The notes under the pieces are model-generated. The model saw nothing but the letters and a program-made list of their open reading frames with translations, was not told the DNA's origin and did no database searches. This document shows positions 11,301 to 19,877 of a stretch of 64,000 nt of DNA, piece by piece (position 1 is the stretch's first letter; every line of letters begins with the position of its first letter). Both the position numbers and the translations under genes were made by a program. The stretch lies in the NCBI RefSeq assembly GCF_963662255.1, contig NW_026912131.1, forward strand, positions 62,001 through 126,000, given 5' to 3'. The stretch comes from Cinclus cinclus. Lineage: Eukaryota; Chordata; Aves; Passeriformes; Cinclidae.

Positions 11301-12846
11301 AGAAGCTGCAGCCAGGCCAGGCTGGGAAACAGCTCTGCAGGGTGTGACAGCAGCAGCAGCAGGGCACTGAGGCTGCCATGAATCCCTTCCTGCTGTGCTG
11401 GGCACAGCGTGTCCAGATGTGCAGAGGTAGATCCCGGCTGCTGAGTTTCAGGAGAAGGCTGAGGGAAATGCACCCACCTTGTCTTCCCTGCAGCATTTCC
11501 TTCAGCATCTGCATCATCCGTTCAGATGGCTCACTGAGTTTCTTGTGTCCTGTAGCTTTCTTCTTTCCCATCGGAGGACCTTGGAGCAAAGTAGTTCCAT
11601 TTCCCAGGACTGGATCCCACAACAGCAGTGCTCAGCCTGTGGGCTCAGCAGGGACACACTACTCACCCCTGCCGTGGGAGCTGGGCTGGTGTGCAGCAAC
11701 CAGCAAAGGACCTTGAAAAGTCTTCCCTGCAGACACACCTGTAACTCAACAGCCACAGAAGCTTCTGTCATCTCTGTTGCTCTGCATGGGCAGCACTGAG
11801 CCACAAGAGCTCGGAGGGCATTGCACAGGGCCAGGGCACACACGTGCACAGCTCTGTCCTGGCACCTGCAGCCATGTCCCCCATGCTGAGCTTTGGGCTC
11901 TGAGCTGGCAGCTCCCCCAGAGGGACAGACCTTCACCTACTCTCAGCATCTCCCAGAGGCCCAGTCCCAGATGTGGGTTGGGAAGCCTGATCCACTTCAT
12001 CAACAGGTGCATCTACAAAGAAAGTCAGGGCAGAACAGCTCCCAGCACTGCAGGAGATCTTCCGCCTGCCTGGGGCTGGCAAAGGAGCCGTGCAAGGCAC
12101 AGTCCTGGTCCCTTCCCTTCCCTTCCCTTCCCTTCCCTTCCCTTCCCTTCCCTTCCCTTCCCTTCCCTTCCCTTCCCTTCCCTTCCCTTCCCTTCCCTTC
12201 CCTTCCCTTCCCTTCCCTTCCCTTCCCTTCCCTTCCCTTCCCTTCCCTTCCCTTCCCTTCCCTTCCCTCTCTGCTCCTCCCCATGAATGCACAGAGCACA
12301 TGGAAGAAGACACCAGCATTGCACATGGGAAGAGGATTGACAGCTAAATGCTCCTTCCTCCCACTGACAGCGATCCTGTGGGATCACCCAGGGCTCCAGA
12401 AGGCAGCAAGGCATATATTCCAGAATCCATCAAGCCTGACTTGATCTCAACCAAAACTGCATGAGTGAGCTTTAGCCAGATGTGAATGGACATGGCCAAA
12501 GCTGCTCAGGGGCCTGGCAGGGAGCTTGGGGCTGCCTCTGGTCACTTTCCACACTGTTTGCAGGTCCTGTGCAACATCCCTGGACAGGAAACCAGGGCAG
12601 CCCAGGGACCCTGTGGGCTCCCTCCCTCCCTCCCTCCCTCCCTCCTACAGAGGAAAGCCTCCCCAAAGCCCTATGGAAAACCATCCCCAGAGCTTCCTGG
12701 GGAGAAGGGGGCGCTGTCCTGGGAAAGGGGAGCCAGGCCGCCAGCTCACCTGCTCCCTTCCCTCGCCACGGAGCTGCCTGGGCAGCCCTGGCAGGCAGGG
12801 CCACTGCCAGGAGGAGCAGGAGGAAGAGGCGCAGAGCAAGGGCCAT
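8336..12846 (-). CDS. Small type I membrane protein gene, repeated exon modules (copy 1)
   Basis: Minus-strand multi-exon gene with no family I recognise. Exon 1 (12,846-12,750) starts at an ATG in good context (gcaccATGG) and encodes a classic signal peptide, MALALRLFLLLLLAVALPAR, with likely cleavage near residue 24. Two homologous amphipathic exons (11,579-11,478; 9,955-9,857), a transmembrane exon (9,282-9,117) and a terminal exon (8,587-8,395) follow; AATAAA lies at 8,341-8,336. Splicing these five gives 657 nt, 218 codons plus stop, with every phase matching. Exons 12,012-11,937 (acidic) and 11,865-11,739 (Cys-rich) are also well formed, but end in phase 0, so a further phase 0-to-1 exon would be needed to include them. 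Predicted topology: short extracellular part, one membrane helix, roughly 70-residue Pro/Ser-rich cytoplasmic tail. The same sites are intact in copy 2. Expression is inferred, not shown. Confidence 0.65.
8395..8587 (-). CDS. Membrane-protein gene terminal exon: cytoplasmic tail
   Basis: Acceptor CTCTCTCCACAG, phase 2. The split TG/G codon completes Trp, then CCCADSEEPPKSSGSENLTP... and a Pro/Leu/Ser-rich end to TGA at 8,397-8,395. The CCC after the membrane helix could be palmitoylated (inference). Confidence 0.65.
9117..9282 (-). CDS. Membrane-protein gene transmembrane exon
   Basis: Acceptor GCTCCCACAG, donor GGAAATG/GTGAGT, phase 1 to 2. Encodes a short juxtamembrane part (AENLGKSTRRVFCWGTRC), a helix beginning LNKLVAIVAGGAVLLMMC and ending in WFCWKRK, a standard positive stop-transfer signal placing the C-terminus in the cytoplasm. 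Confidence 0.7.
9857..9955 (-). CDS. Membrane-protein gene amphipathic exon B
   Basis: Acceptor CTTCCTCTTAAG, donor CACCGTG/GTGGGT, phase 1 to 1. Encodes PPRERYKPTGDNKSLEVSKH then MAKMLSDLERHR. It aligns with exon A in length, phase and the PP...TG...K..E..K.M..ML pattern, so the two arose by module duplication. Confidence 0.6.
11478..11579 (-). CDS. Membrane-protein gene amphipathic exon A
   Basis: Acceptor TTTGCTCCAAG, donor GACAAG/GTGGGT, phase 1 to 1. Encodes PPMGKKKATGHKKLSEPSER then MMQMLKEMLQ, a basic stretch followed by a short amphipathic helix. Homologous to exon B at 9,857-9,955. Confidence 0.6.
11739..11865 (-). CDS. Membrane-protein gene candidate exon 3: Cys-containing segment
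   Basis: Acceptor GGCTGCAG, donor GTTACAG/GTGTGT, phase 2 to 0. Encodes RCQDRAVHVCALALCNALRA... with five cysteines and an EMTEASVAVELQ end. Homologous exon at 13,822-13,939. The intron before it is only about 70 bp. Confidence 0.55.
11937..12012 (-). CDS. Membrane-protein gene candidate exon 2: acidic linker
   Basis: Acceptor TTTCTTTGTAG, donor AGAGTAG/GTGAAG, phase 1 to 2. Encodes D-APVDEVDQASQPTSGTG..., an acidic, Ser/Thr/Pro-rich linker. A homologous exon is at 13,994-14,075. Confidence 0.6.
12110..12268 (+). repeat. (CCCTT)n microsatellite in intron 1, about 32 units
   Basis: Uninterrupted CCCTT pentamers (GGGAA on the gene strand) lie between exon 1 and candidate exon 2. Translated ORFs made of LPFPS or GKGRE repeats are artefacts of this tract. 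Copy 2 has about 49 units. Confidence 0.95.
12750..12846 (-). CDS. Membrane-protein gene exon 1: signal peptide
   Basis: 97 nt from ATG to donor GGGAGCAG/GTGAGC, ending in phase 1. Encodes an N-terminal Leu-rich signal peptide followed by APWRGKGA. Best single proof that this locus encodes a secretory-pathway protein. Confidence 0.75.
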
Positions 12847-13012
12847 GGTGCCTTGCCCTCTGCCAGTCCCACAGCTCTTGCTGCCACCGCTGTTCTGCCA
12901 CCGCTGTCCCAATGTCAGCACCACTGCTGCTGCCGCCACTGCTGCCGCAACAGTTTGTGGTCAAGGACTGACTGGTCGGTGGCTGTGGTGCTGTGCAACC
13001 ACGGGGCTCTGG

Positions 13013-13080
13013 GACCTCTGTGACCCCAGAGCCTGCTGTGACCTCAGCCTGCTGTGACCCCAGAGCCTGCTGTGACCTCA
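13013..13080 (-). promoter_or_regulatory. Four regularly spaced RGGTCA half-sites upstream of the membrane-protein gene
   Basis: On the minus strand TGAGGTCA, GGGGTCA, GAGGTCA and GGGGTCA alternate within imperfect repeats of CACAGCAGGCT, about 170-235 bp upstream of the ATG. RGGTCA is the nuclear-receptor half-site core. Kept in copy 2 with one change. Function is inferred. Confidence 0.35.
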
Positions 13081-13600
13081 TGGCCTTAGCTGTAGCCCCA
13101 GAGTGTACCCCCATCTGTACGAATGGGCTGCCCTGATTGTAAATGTTTTGCTTCATCCAAGGGCCATTGCTTAGCAGAACCTTAGTTCTGCATGCTGACA
13201 TTGCTGGTCAGGCTGTGTCCCTGGACATGCTCTTGATGGCTTCCTGGAGCAACAGAGAACAAAGAGACACATAACCCCTTATGCATCCAAAGGAGATTGC
13301 TTTAGTATAGAAATCACCCCCCTTTTCTACCTTTAATGTCAACCAGACAAAACCAAAACTTTTGAGAAGATGGGCACCCATTGTCTGGCTCAGCTGCTGT
13401 CTGCCCATGCATCTTTTCCCCTCAGTCTGCTTCCCACTGATCTGCTGTCCATGCCTTCCTCCTCATAACTGCCTCTCACTCCCCAGCCAACTTCTAACTG
13501 TCCAGCCTGCAGCTGAGCCTTCCCCACAGGGCCTTCTGGTGAACACAACCCTTAACAACTTGAACAATTACAATCCCATATCCCACAGCTTCCCTCTTTT
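13081..13600. other. Upstream flank of the membrane-protein gene
   Basis: No coding exon supported. An ORF at 13,208-13,408 minus (66 codons) is unchanged in copy 2, but so is all surrounding sequence, so this is not evidence of coding. Confidence 0.4.
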
Positions 13601-13739
13601 CCTGGGCATGTCCCTGGAGGAGGGCCAGCTTCAGATGATGCCCCTGAAGGAGATGTGCCCTCAGCCCAGGGATGCTCAGCATGGGCTCCTCCAGTCCCTC
13701 AGGGCCCATCACTGGTCAGCCTCTGGGTCAGCAGGGACA

Positions 13740-15333
13740 CTCTACTCACCCCTGCCATGGGAGCTGGGCCTACGTGACACAACCAGCCCTGGAGCTGGGA
13801 ATGTTCTCCTTGTAGAGACACCTGTAACTCAAGAGCTTCTGTCATGTCTGCTGATGTGCAGCGGCAGCACTGAGCTGCAGGAGCAGTGAGGGCATTGCCC
13901 AGGGCGAGGGCACACACGGGAACAGCCCTGTCCTGGCACCTGCAGCGATGCCTCCCCTGGCCATGCTCTGGGCTCTGAGCTAGTAGCTCTGACCTGCCCT
14001 CATCATCTTCCTCATCATCAGGCTCAGAAATGCCTCTGGGTTGGGATTCCAGATCACCTTCAGCAACAGGTGCATCTGCAAAGAAAGGCAGGATAGAACA
14101 GATCCCAGCACTGCAAGAGATGCTCAGGCTGCCTGGGGCCAACAAAGGAGCCTCTCAAGGCACAGCCCTGGGCCCTCCCCTTTCCTCTCTGATCTTTTCC
14201 GTGGCTGCACACAGCACATGGAAGGAGACACTGGCATTGCACATGGGAAGAGGATTGACAGCCAAATGCTCCTTCCTCCAACTGACAGCGATCCTGTGGG
14301 ATCACTCAGGGCTCTAGAAGGGAGCAGGGCAGGGTTTCCAGAACCCTTCAAGCCTAAGATTAACTACTTAAGGGAGTGGCACCTGAGTGAGCTCTTGCCA
14401 CGCTGAGAACGATTTTTCAGTTAGGAAAGGGATGCAGAGAATCTGCCTCTAGTAAATCTCAGATGACTGAAACTCTCATCCATCCAGGACTGTGGAATGA
14501 CATACCCAGCCTGCTCACCTAGAAGGGAGCACAGATGAGTACCATTTCCATGGTGTGTTGGGATCTTCTTCCCCCTTAGGGAACTGGGCACTTCAAGGGC
14601 TTTGGGTAAGGCTGTGGAAGCCAGATGTCAATGGACATGGCCAAAGCTGCTGAGGGGCCTGCGGAGCTCTGCGCTGGCTCTGGTCACTCTCCACACTCTC
14701 TCCATGCCCGTGGAGGGCAATAGGCCAACTGAGAAAGAGGCAGCTCCTCTCCTCTGGAGGGAATGTGATTAAGCACTAACCTCCCTGATGGTGGTGAGGA
14801 AAAGTTCCTCCCAACATGCCTCCCTGCTCTAGGCAGATTGTTTGTACCCCATTGGTCCTTCCCCCTTTTGCTCTGCCCCTGTGCCCTCTGTTGATTTGCG
14901 TGTTGCTCTACCCTGCCCGCTAGCCTTCCCATCTAAACCAGCCTCCCTCAGTCCATTGGAGCCAGCTCATCCCTGGTACCCTCCATGGAAGTAAACCAAT
15001 AAACTTCTCCTTGGAACACTGCACGGGGCTCCCGTCCCTCTCTCCAGTGTTGACCAAAGTGGACTCACAAAGACCAAAATCACTTTGCCCGGTAGTGTAG
15101 ACGTGCCTGTGTCACCAGGTCGTCCTTCTCAGGATGCTTCTTCCCTGGAAGGTCGCAGCACTCTCCCAGTGTGCTCTGCTGTGACACATGTCCTGTGCAA
15201 CATCCCTGGAGGGCCACTTGCAGCACCCAGGGTCCCTGTGGGCTCTCTCCCTCCCACAGAGGAAAGCGTTCCTAAAGCCCACGGAAAACCATCCCCAACA
15301 CTTCCTGGGGAGAAGGGAGTGCTGTCCTGGGAA
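13740..15333 (-). pseudogene. 5'-truncated paralogue of the membrane-protein gene
   Basis: Contains a good acidic exon (14,075-13,994: D-APVAEGDLESQPRGISEP then an Asp/Glu run; phase 1 to 2, weak donor GTCAGA) and a Cys exon (13,939-13,822: RCQDRAVPVCALALGNAL..., phase 2 to 0). The upstream part follows intron 1 of the intact gene up to GCTGTCCTGGGAA at 15,321-15,333, just before the place where exon 1 should stand; there an ERV takes over. An LTR-like insert at 14,710-15,188 interrupts the intron. With no signal-peptide exon it is probably dead. Confidence 0.6.
14710..15188 (+). mobile_element. LTR-like insertion inside the truncated paralogue
   Basis: The paralogous alignment stops after ctctccatgccc and resumes at gtcctgtgcaacatccctgg, leaving 479 bp of extra DNA. 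It has AATAAA at 14,998-15,003 followed by cacggggctcccgtccctc, similar to the AATAAA region of the element near 44,440. Ends not defined. Confidence 0.5.
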
Positions 15334-16877
15334 CGTAGCTGGTTCCATCAGTGAAACAAGTTTCTGCATCAGCTAAAGGGGGTGTCCTTCACATCAGGGC
15401 GGCTGCAGAAGGTGGCTTTGATATTTTCCAGGCATTCATGGTGTACTGGCTCCTCTTGATTTCCACTAAGGAAGGAAGCTGGGTTGATGTCAGTCACAAT
15501 TATCTCTACATTGCTTTCTTCTACCATGATGGCTTGGTATTTCAGGAGCCTTTGTGGGGAGAGCCAGTTCGCACCCTTTACTTCCAGGACTGCAGACAGT
15601 GTTTGAGACACCAATACAGTCATTTTCTGGCCCAAAGTGAGTTTGTGTGCCTCTTGAATATTCAGCACCACTGCTGCAATGGCTCTGAGGCATCCCGGCC
15701 ATCCCTTGGCTGCTGTGTCTAGTTGCCTGGAGAAGTAAGCAACTGCTCTCCGGTACAGACTCAGCTCCTGGGCCAATATCCCCAGGGTAACTCCCTGCTT
15801 CTCATGGGAAAACAGAAAGAATGGTTTACTCCCATCTGGGAGTCCCAGAGCCAGAGCTGACATGAGAGCATTCTTCAGCTGGTGAAAAGCCCGTGTGGCC
15901 TCTTTTGTGCACCAGAGTTCTCTGTTCCCATTTGTAATGAGCACGTACAGAGGTTTTAGATGCAGCCCCTAGCTGTGAATCCACAGCCTACACCACCCTG
16001 TCATTCCTAAGAATGTCCCCAGTTCCTTCACTGTCTGAGGTTTCAGCGTTTGGCAGATTGCTTCCTTGCCATCTTGCCCTGGAGTCCGTTGTCCCACAGT
16101 AATTTCATAACCCAGGTAGATTACCTTTTGCTTCATGACCTGGGCCTTTTTCTTTCACACCCTGTATCCCTCAAGTCCTGGAAAGTTTAGAAGGCTTACC
16201 GTCCAGGCTACACATGCCTCTTTCGCCCCAGTGGCTGTGAGGATATCGTCCACGTACTGCAGTAGCTTTCCTTCTTCTGGGGGAGCCTCCCAAATTCCAG
16301 ATCTTTGGCCAATTGTTCCCCAAACAGAGTAGGAGAGTTTTTAAATCCCTGAGCCAATACCGTCAATGTGAGCTGGGATCTGCGCCTGCTTTTAGGGTTT
16401 TCCCACTCAAATGCAAAGATTTTGTGGCTGTCCACACAGAGAGGGAGGCAAAAGACAGCATCTTTCAAGTCTAAAACGGTAAATCAAGTTCGCTCTGGTG
16501 TTAGGCACGTTAGCAAAGTGTATGGATTTGCTACCACGGGATAGAGACCTTCAGTTATTTTATTAACAGCCCTTAGATCCTGTACTATCCGATATGACCC
16601 ATCAGGGTTTTAAGACCTGTCAGATGGGGGTATTGAACTCAGAGTGACATTCTTTTAACAACCCTAATTGCAAAACTTTTCATCTATCCGGCTAATTCCT
16701 TCCTTGTCCTCCCTTTTCAAGGGGTACTGTTTAATCCTAACTGGTTGTTTTTCTTCCTTCAGTTTAATTACTATAGGAGGTGCATTTTTTGCCCTCCCTG
16801 GTACATTAGAAGCCCACACTCCAGGAAACTTGATTAATTATTTCTTCACTAATTTCTCCCTCCATTTGAACAGCTGT
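15334..16877 (-). pseudogene. pol: ERV reverse transcriptase and start of RNase H, broken
   Basis: Pieces lie in different frames: finger/palm segment at 16,468-16,280, then a frameshift immediately before the YVDD catalytic motif, which is present in the next frame near 16,250; thumb/connection at 15,944-15,369; and the beginning of RNase H (a TDG motif) at 15,355-15,334. Sequence stops abruptly against host DNA. Confidence 0.75.
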
Positions 16878-17192
16878 TCACATTAAACTTAATGCCTCTA
16901 TGTACTGTTCATCATTTACTTCCAGAATAACCTCCCCATTTTCAAATCTAATGGTTACTTGTAATTGTTCTAACAAGTCTCTCCCTAAAAGGCAGCTCAG
17001 GGAACTGGGCAGGTATAGAAATTGATGAATACCCCATTGCTTTGCAAGCCTATACCTTAATGGTTTACAAAAATATGCTTTTACAGGTTGGCCAGTTGCT
17101 CCTGTTAGTGTAACATAATCCTTCCTCACAGGTGCCAAAGTCTTATTCAGAGCTGAATATGTTGCCCCCATGTCAACCAGAAATTTCACTTC
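16878..17192 (-). pseudogene. pro: ERV protease domain, active-site Thr replaced
   Basis: In frame with nucleocapsid after one TAA at 17,195-17,193. Shows the retropepsin loop as D-M-G-A where family members have D-T/S-G-A, and the conserved GRDLL near the end. The Met at the catalytic loop should inactivate it. The frame ends at 16,878. Confidence 0.75.
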
Positions 17193-18756
17193 TTACCCTT
17201 TTCCCCCCAGCTTCAATTTCATAACCAGTGCATCTCCTGGGGAGAGATCTACTGGACCTCCAAACTCTTCTTTGACAGGTGCAATTCTTTTTCCCTTACC
17301 CTGAGGGCCACCATGTCTTCGTTCTGAGCATTGATTTCTCCAGTGACCATATTTCTTACAGATCACACACTGCTCTCTGCCCAGCCAGGATGGGCCATGT
17401 CTACGTGGTCCCTGTCTGCGTCTTCCTCTCTCCCTCTCACTTACGACAGCTACAAACCTCCCCTTTCCTTCTTCCCAGTTACTAAGAACTCTCCATGCCT
17501 CATCCACCAGAGGCTCTAACATAGAGCCATCCTTCCTTCCTTCCTTCCTTTCTCCCCCTGTATCTTTTGAAGTTTACATCTTATGTCACCTGTAGATTGC
17601 CCCAGCAATAAACTGACTCACTGCTGTAGCCCTACTTCAGTTCCAGGGTGCAGTGATGTGTGGTGGCACATTGCATCCCTTAATCGACCAAGGAATTTGG
17701 ATGGCAACTCGAGGACATAATTTCATACAATGCTGACCAATTCACAGTCTTGCAAATGGCTCTTAACATCCCCTTTGCAATCCACTCCTGATAGATTACC
17801 AGCCATCTCAATTCTGCTGATGTTTTTGGGTGCCACTGTGCATTGTGGAATGGGAAATAATCTTTCACATCCCATTGTTGGATTTTAGAATAATCTTCTG
17901 CCGGATCCCCCTATTTTTATAATTAATTGTTTCTCTGTCTTGGCCAGTGCATCCAATAAAAGCTGCATAGCGCTCCAATCTGGATTGTGTTGTTTTATTA
18001 TATATCACGGACATTTAGCCACGTTAACGGGATTGCTGCGGTAATTTTTAGCAACCTTTTCCCATGCCTCCAAGTCGATGAACCAACACCCTTCCTCCCT
18101 CTGTTCCCACTGCCTCTCGCAGAGGTGCCTGTAATATGTGTGTCTGTGGTCTAGCCTGGTGTGCGATCAGAGGGGATGAATGGGCTGGGGCTGATGGTAC
18201 CTCTGAGTCTGCATCCTCCTCCTCCTCATCCCTTTCCTGTTTTATGTGGGGAGACCTGAGCAAATCATCTCCCAGATCTTGTTCCTGGGCCACAGTCTGG
18301 TAAACCTTATCTGATTTTGTGCATCTTTGCCCTATACTGCAGGCTGTACAACCATGCTTCAGCTTCCCTCTCTTAGTCTTATTCTCCTTCTCTAGGGCCA
18401 ATACCAGAGGGTCCAATGGAGCCCTGAGTCCACAGTCATTCGGGGTGATTTTGAAGGGAGGAAAATGTCCGCATATGCTACCTCTCTCCATTTTCCTTCC
18501 CTCCTAAGAAATAGCATGAGCTGTGATAGTGTGATATAATCCAAAGTTCCAGTTGGTGGCCACTTCACTCCCTCGTCCAATTTATATAAATGCCACCAGT
18601 TTTTACAGAATCTGATAACGTCTCTCTTGTTTTCTGTGCCTCCTTGTCCGGAAACATCTTTCCAATAATAATACAGCCCAACGGAATGGCCTTAGGGATC
18701 TCTTTACTTTGCCCAGTTCCCATTATCTTCTCCTTCTTGCCCTGTCCTGTTTCCAT
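17193..18756 (-). pseudogene. gag: ERV gag, frameshifted (copy 1)
   Basis: The N-terminal matrix part has two possible ATGs, 18,756 and 18,723; the second begins Met-Gly, fitting myristoylation. The frame breaks near 18,570 and again near 18,440-18,480; a capsid piece is at 17,680-17,868. The C-terminal nucleocapsid ORF (17,522-17,193) has one knuckle, C-x2-C-x4-H-x4-C (CVICKKYGHWRNQC), in a basic context. The ORF ends at TAA, in frame with protease. Confidence 0.75.
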
Positions 18757-19283
18757 CCAAACCTTTCCTCACACAATTTCACTGTTCTTGCCCAGTTTTC
18801 TTCCCACACACAACCCCAACTCACAGACACCCAATGTGATGTTCCACACACCAGCTTCAGAATTTTAGGTTCAACACTAACTTGATTAGGATTGTTTTTC
18901 AATTTACACTTTGGGCATACATCCTGCTCGTTCCTAGAGCAACAATACCAATGGATTTCACAATCTCCACTCTGTAATAAAACCCACACCAGATTCCAAC
19001 CCCTTGATCCTCTGATGGCTCTACATCTCCCACAAAAACAAGCTATCCCGTTCACTCCCTCTGGAACACCCAGAGTCTCTACTGCAGGTTGTTCCCAGTC
19101 TAAGGCTACCAACCTTCCCACAGCGGTTTCATCTACCCCTCCTAGATAGTCCCGTTTGTTCCCTCTTTCTAGCCAGTGATTTATTAGATCAATAAATTCC
19201 CAGGGATCAAGTCCAGACCGCTGCTGAGGAGAGGCTCCTTCAATTTGTCTGTCCACAATTAAAATGAATGCTAACCACTCCAT
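18723..19283 (-). CDS. ERV leader ORF, Cys-rich, 186 codons (copy 1)
   Basis: Lies between the primer-binding site and gag. From ATG at 19,283 it runs 186 codons; 9 more open codons lie upstream. Cysteines cluster at about residues 82, 84, 87, 108, 114, 115, 123 and 126, in C-x-C-x2-C and C-x2-C arrangements, suggesting a zinc-binding fold; the C-terminus is Arg-rich. Its stop overlaps a gag ATG (TAATG). It stays open in copy 2 with about seven amino-acid changes although gag is broken in both. Leader ORFs before gag are known in epsilonretroviruses; no relationship is claimed. Function unknown. Confidence 0.65.
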   Translation of the reverse strand: MEWLAFILIVDRQIEGASPQQRSGLDPWEFIDLINHWLERGNKRDYLGGVDETAVGRLVALDWEQPAVETLGVPEGVNGIACFCGRCRAIRGSRGWNLVWVLLQSGDCEIHWYCCSRNEQDVCPKCKLKNNPNQVSVEPKILKLVCGTSHWVSVSWGCVWEENWARTVKLCEERFGWKQDRARRRR

Positions 19284-19853
19284 GTTCAAGCACACCACTC
19301 TTCTGTTCACACTTACACTCGCCCCATACTGATCCCACTCCTTCGCTCTTCTCCGGCCACCTCAGTCACCCGAGGTCAGAAACGCGGATAGAGCTCCGCA
19401 CTCGCTCCGTACCTAAGGTACGTCTCACCACTCACTCACTCCCTGACACACTCAATGACTCCACGTGTCCCGACTTAGCAGTCACACAAAATTGCAGCAA
19501 AACAAGGGTTCACTCCACTCACCCCCAGAGTCGCCAGCGGGCTGCTCTATCAGCTCAGTGACACGCCTCCCTCGGCCGCGCTATCGGCCACGTTCGATCC
19601 CTCTCCCTCTGTCTCCAGCCCCCTCGGCCGGCTGCTTGCAAGCCCACCAGGACTGTGCTATGTGCCAGACGTCTCTGGACGACTTACTAGCAGCCCTGTT
19701 CTTGATATTTAATACGTACCGTTTGATCCTCAATGCCAGCAGCGTTGTTTATCCCCGCGGTGAGCGAGCCGAGGTCCGGGGTTCCTCCAGGTTAGGTCCC
19801 GGGGTGCGCCAGGGAATCCGCTCCTCGGCCACTCCTGCAGCCAGACAGACTCT

Positions 19854-19871
19854 GTCCTGGCTGGCTCACCA
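19854..19871 (-). other. ERV primer-binding site, probably tRNA-Arg
   Basis: Six bases past the LTR end the minus strand reads TGGTGAGCCAGCCAGGAC. This fits the 3' end of a vertebrate tRNA-Arg (…CCTGGCTGGCTCGCCA) with one mismatch. Confidence 0.6.
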
Positions 19872-19877
19872 ATCTAA

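Larger units (their letters stand above)
9575..15333 (-). repeat. Tandem gene modules of the membrane-protein family
   Basis: Blocks repeat along this stretch: 9,575-10,150 matches 11,205-11,790 (offset about 1,625); 10,265-10,560 matches 14,505-14,709 plus 15,189-15,280 and, less closely, 12,480-12,690; 13,740-14,080 matches 11,650-12,020. The gene thus grew by duplication of an exon-bearing module of about 1.6-2 kb. Confidence 0.7.
1..19635 (+). repeat. Copy 1 of the ~47-kb direct duplication (left edge outside window)
   Basis: This stretch recurs in the same orientation from 47,042. The offset is 47,041 near base 400, 47,025 near 2,000, 47,018 near 6,300, 47,014 near 8,100, 48,618-48,625 from 8,400 to 12,100, 48,706 near 13,400 and 44,365 beyond 18,198. 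The offset steps mark small indels, an LTR insertion, microsatellite growth and a deletion in copy 2. Base 1 already matches copy 2, so the left boundary is outside the window. Confidence 0.95.

Noticed and set aside
11777..12444. ORFs with LPFPS or GKGRE repeats
   Set aside because: They are translations of the CCCTT microsatellite, which is open in all frames.
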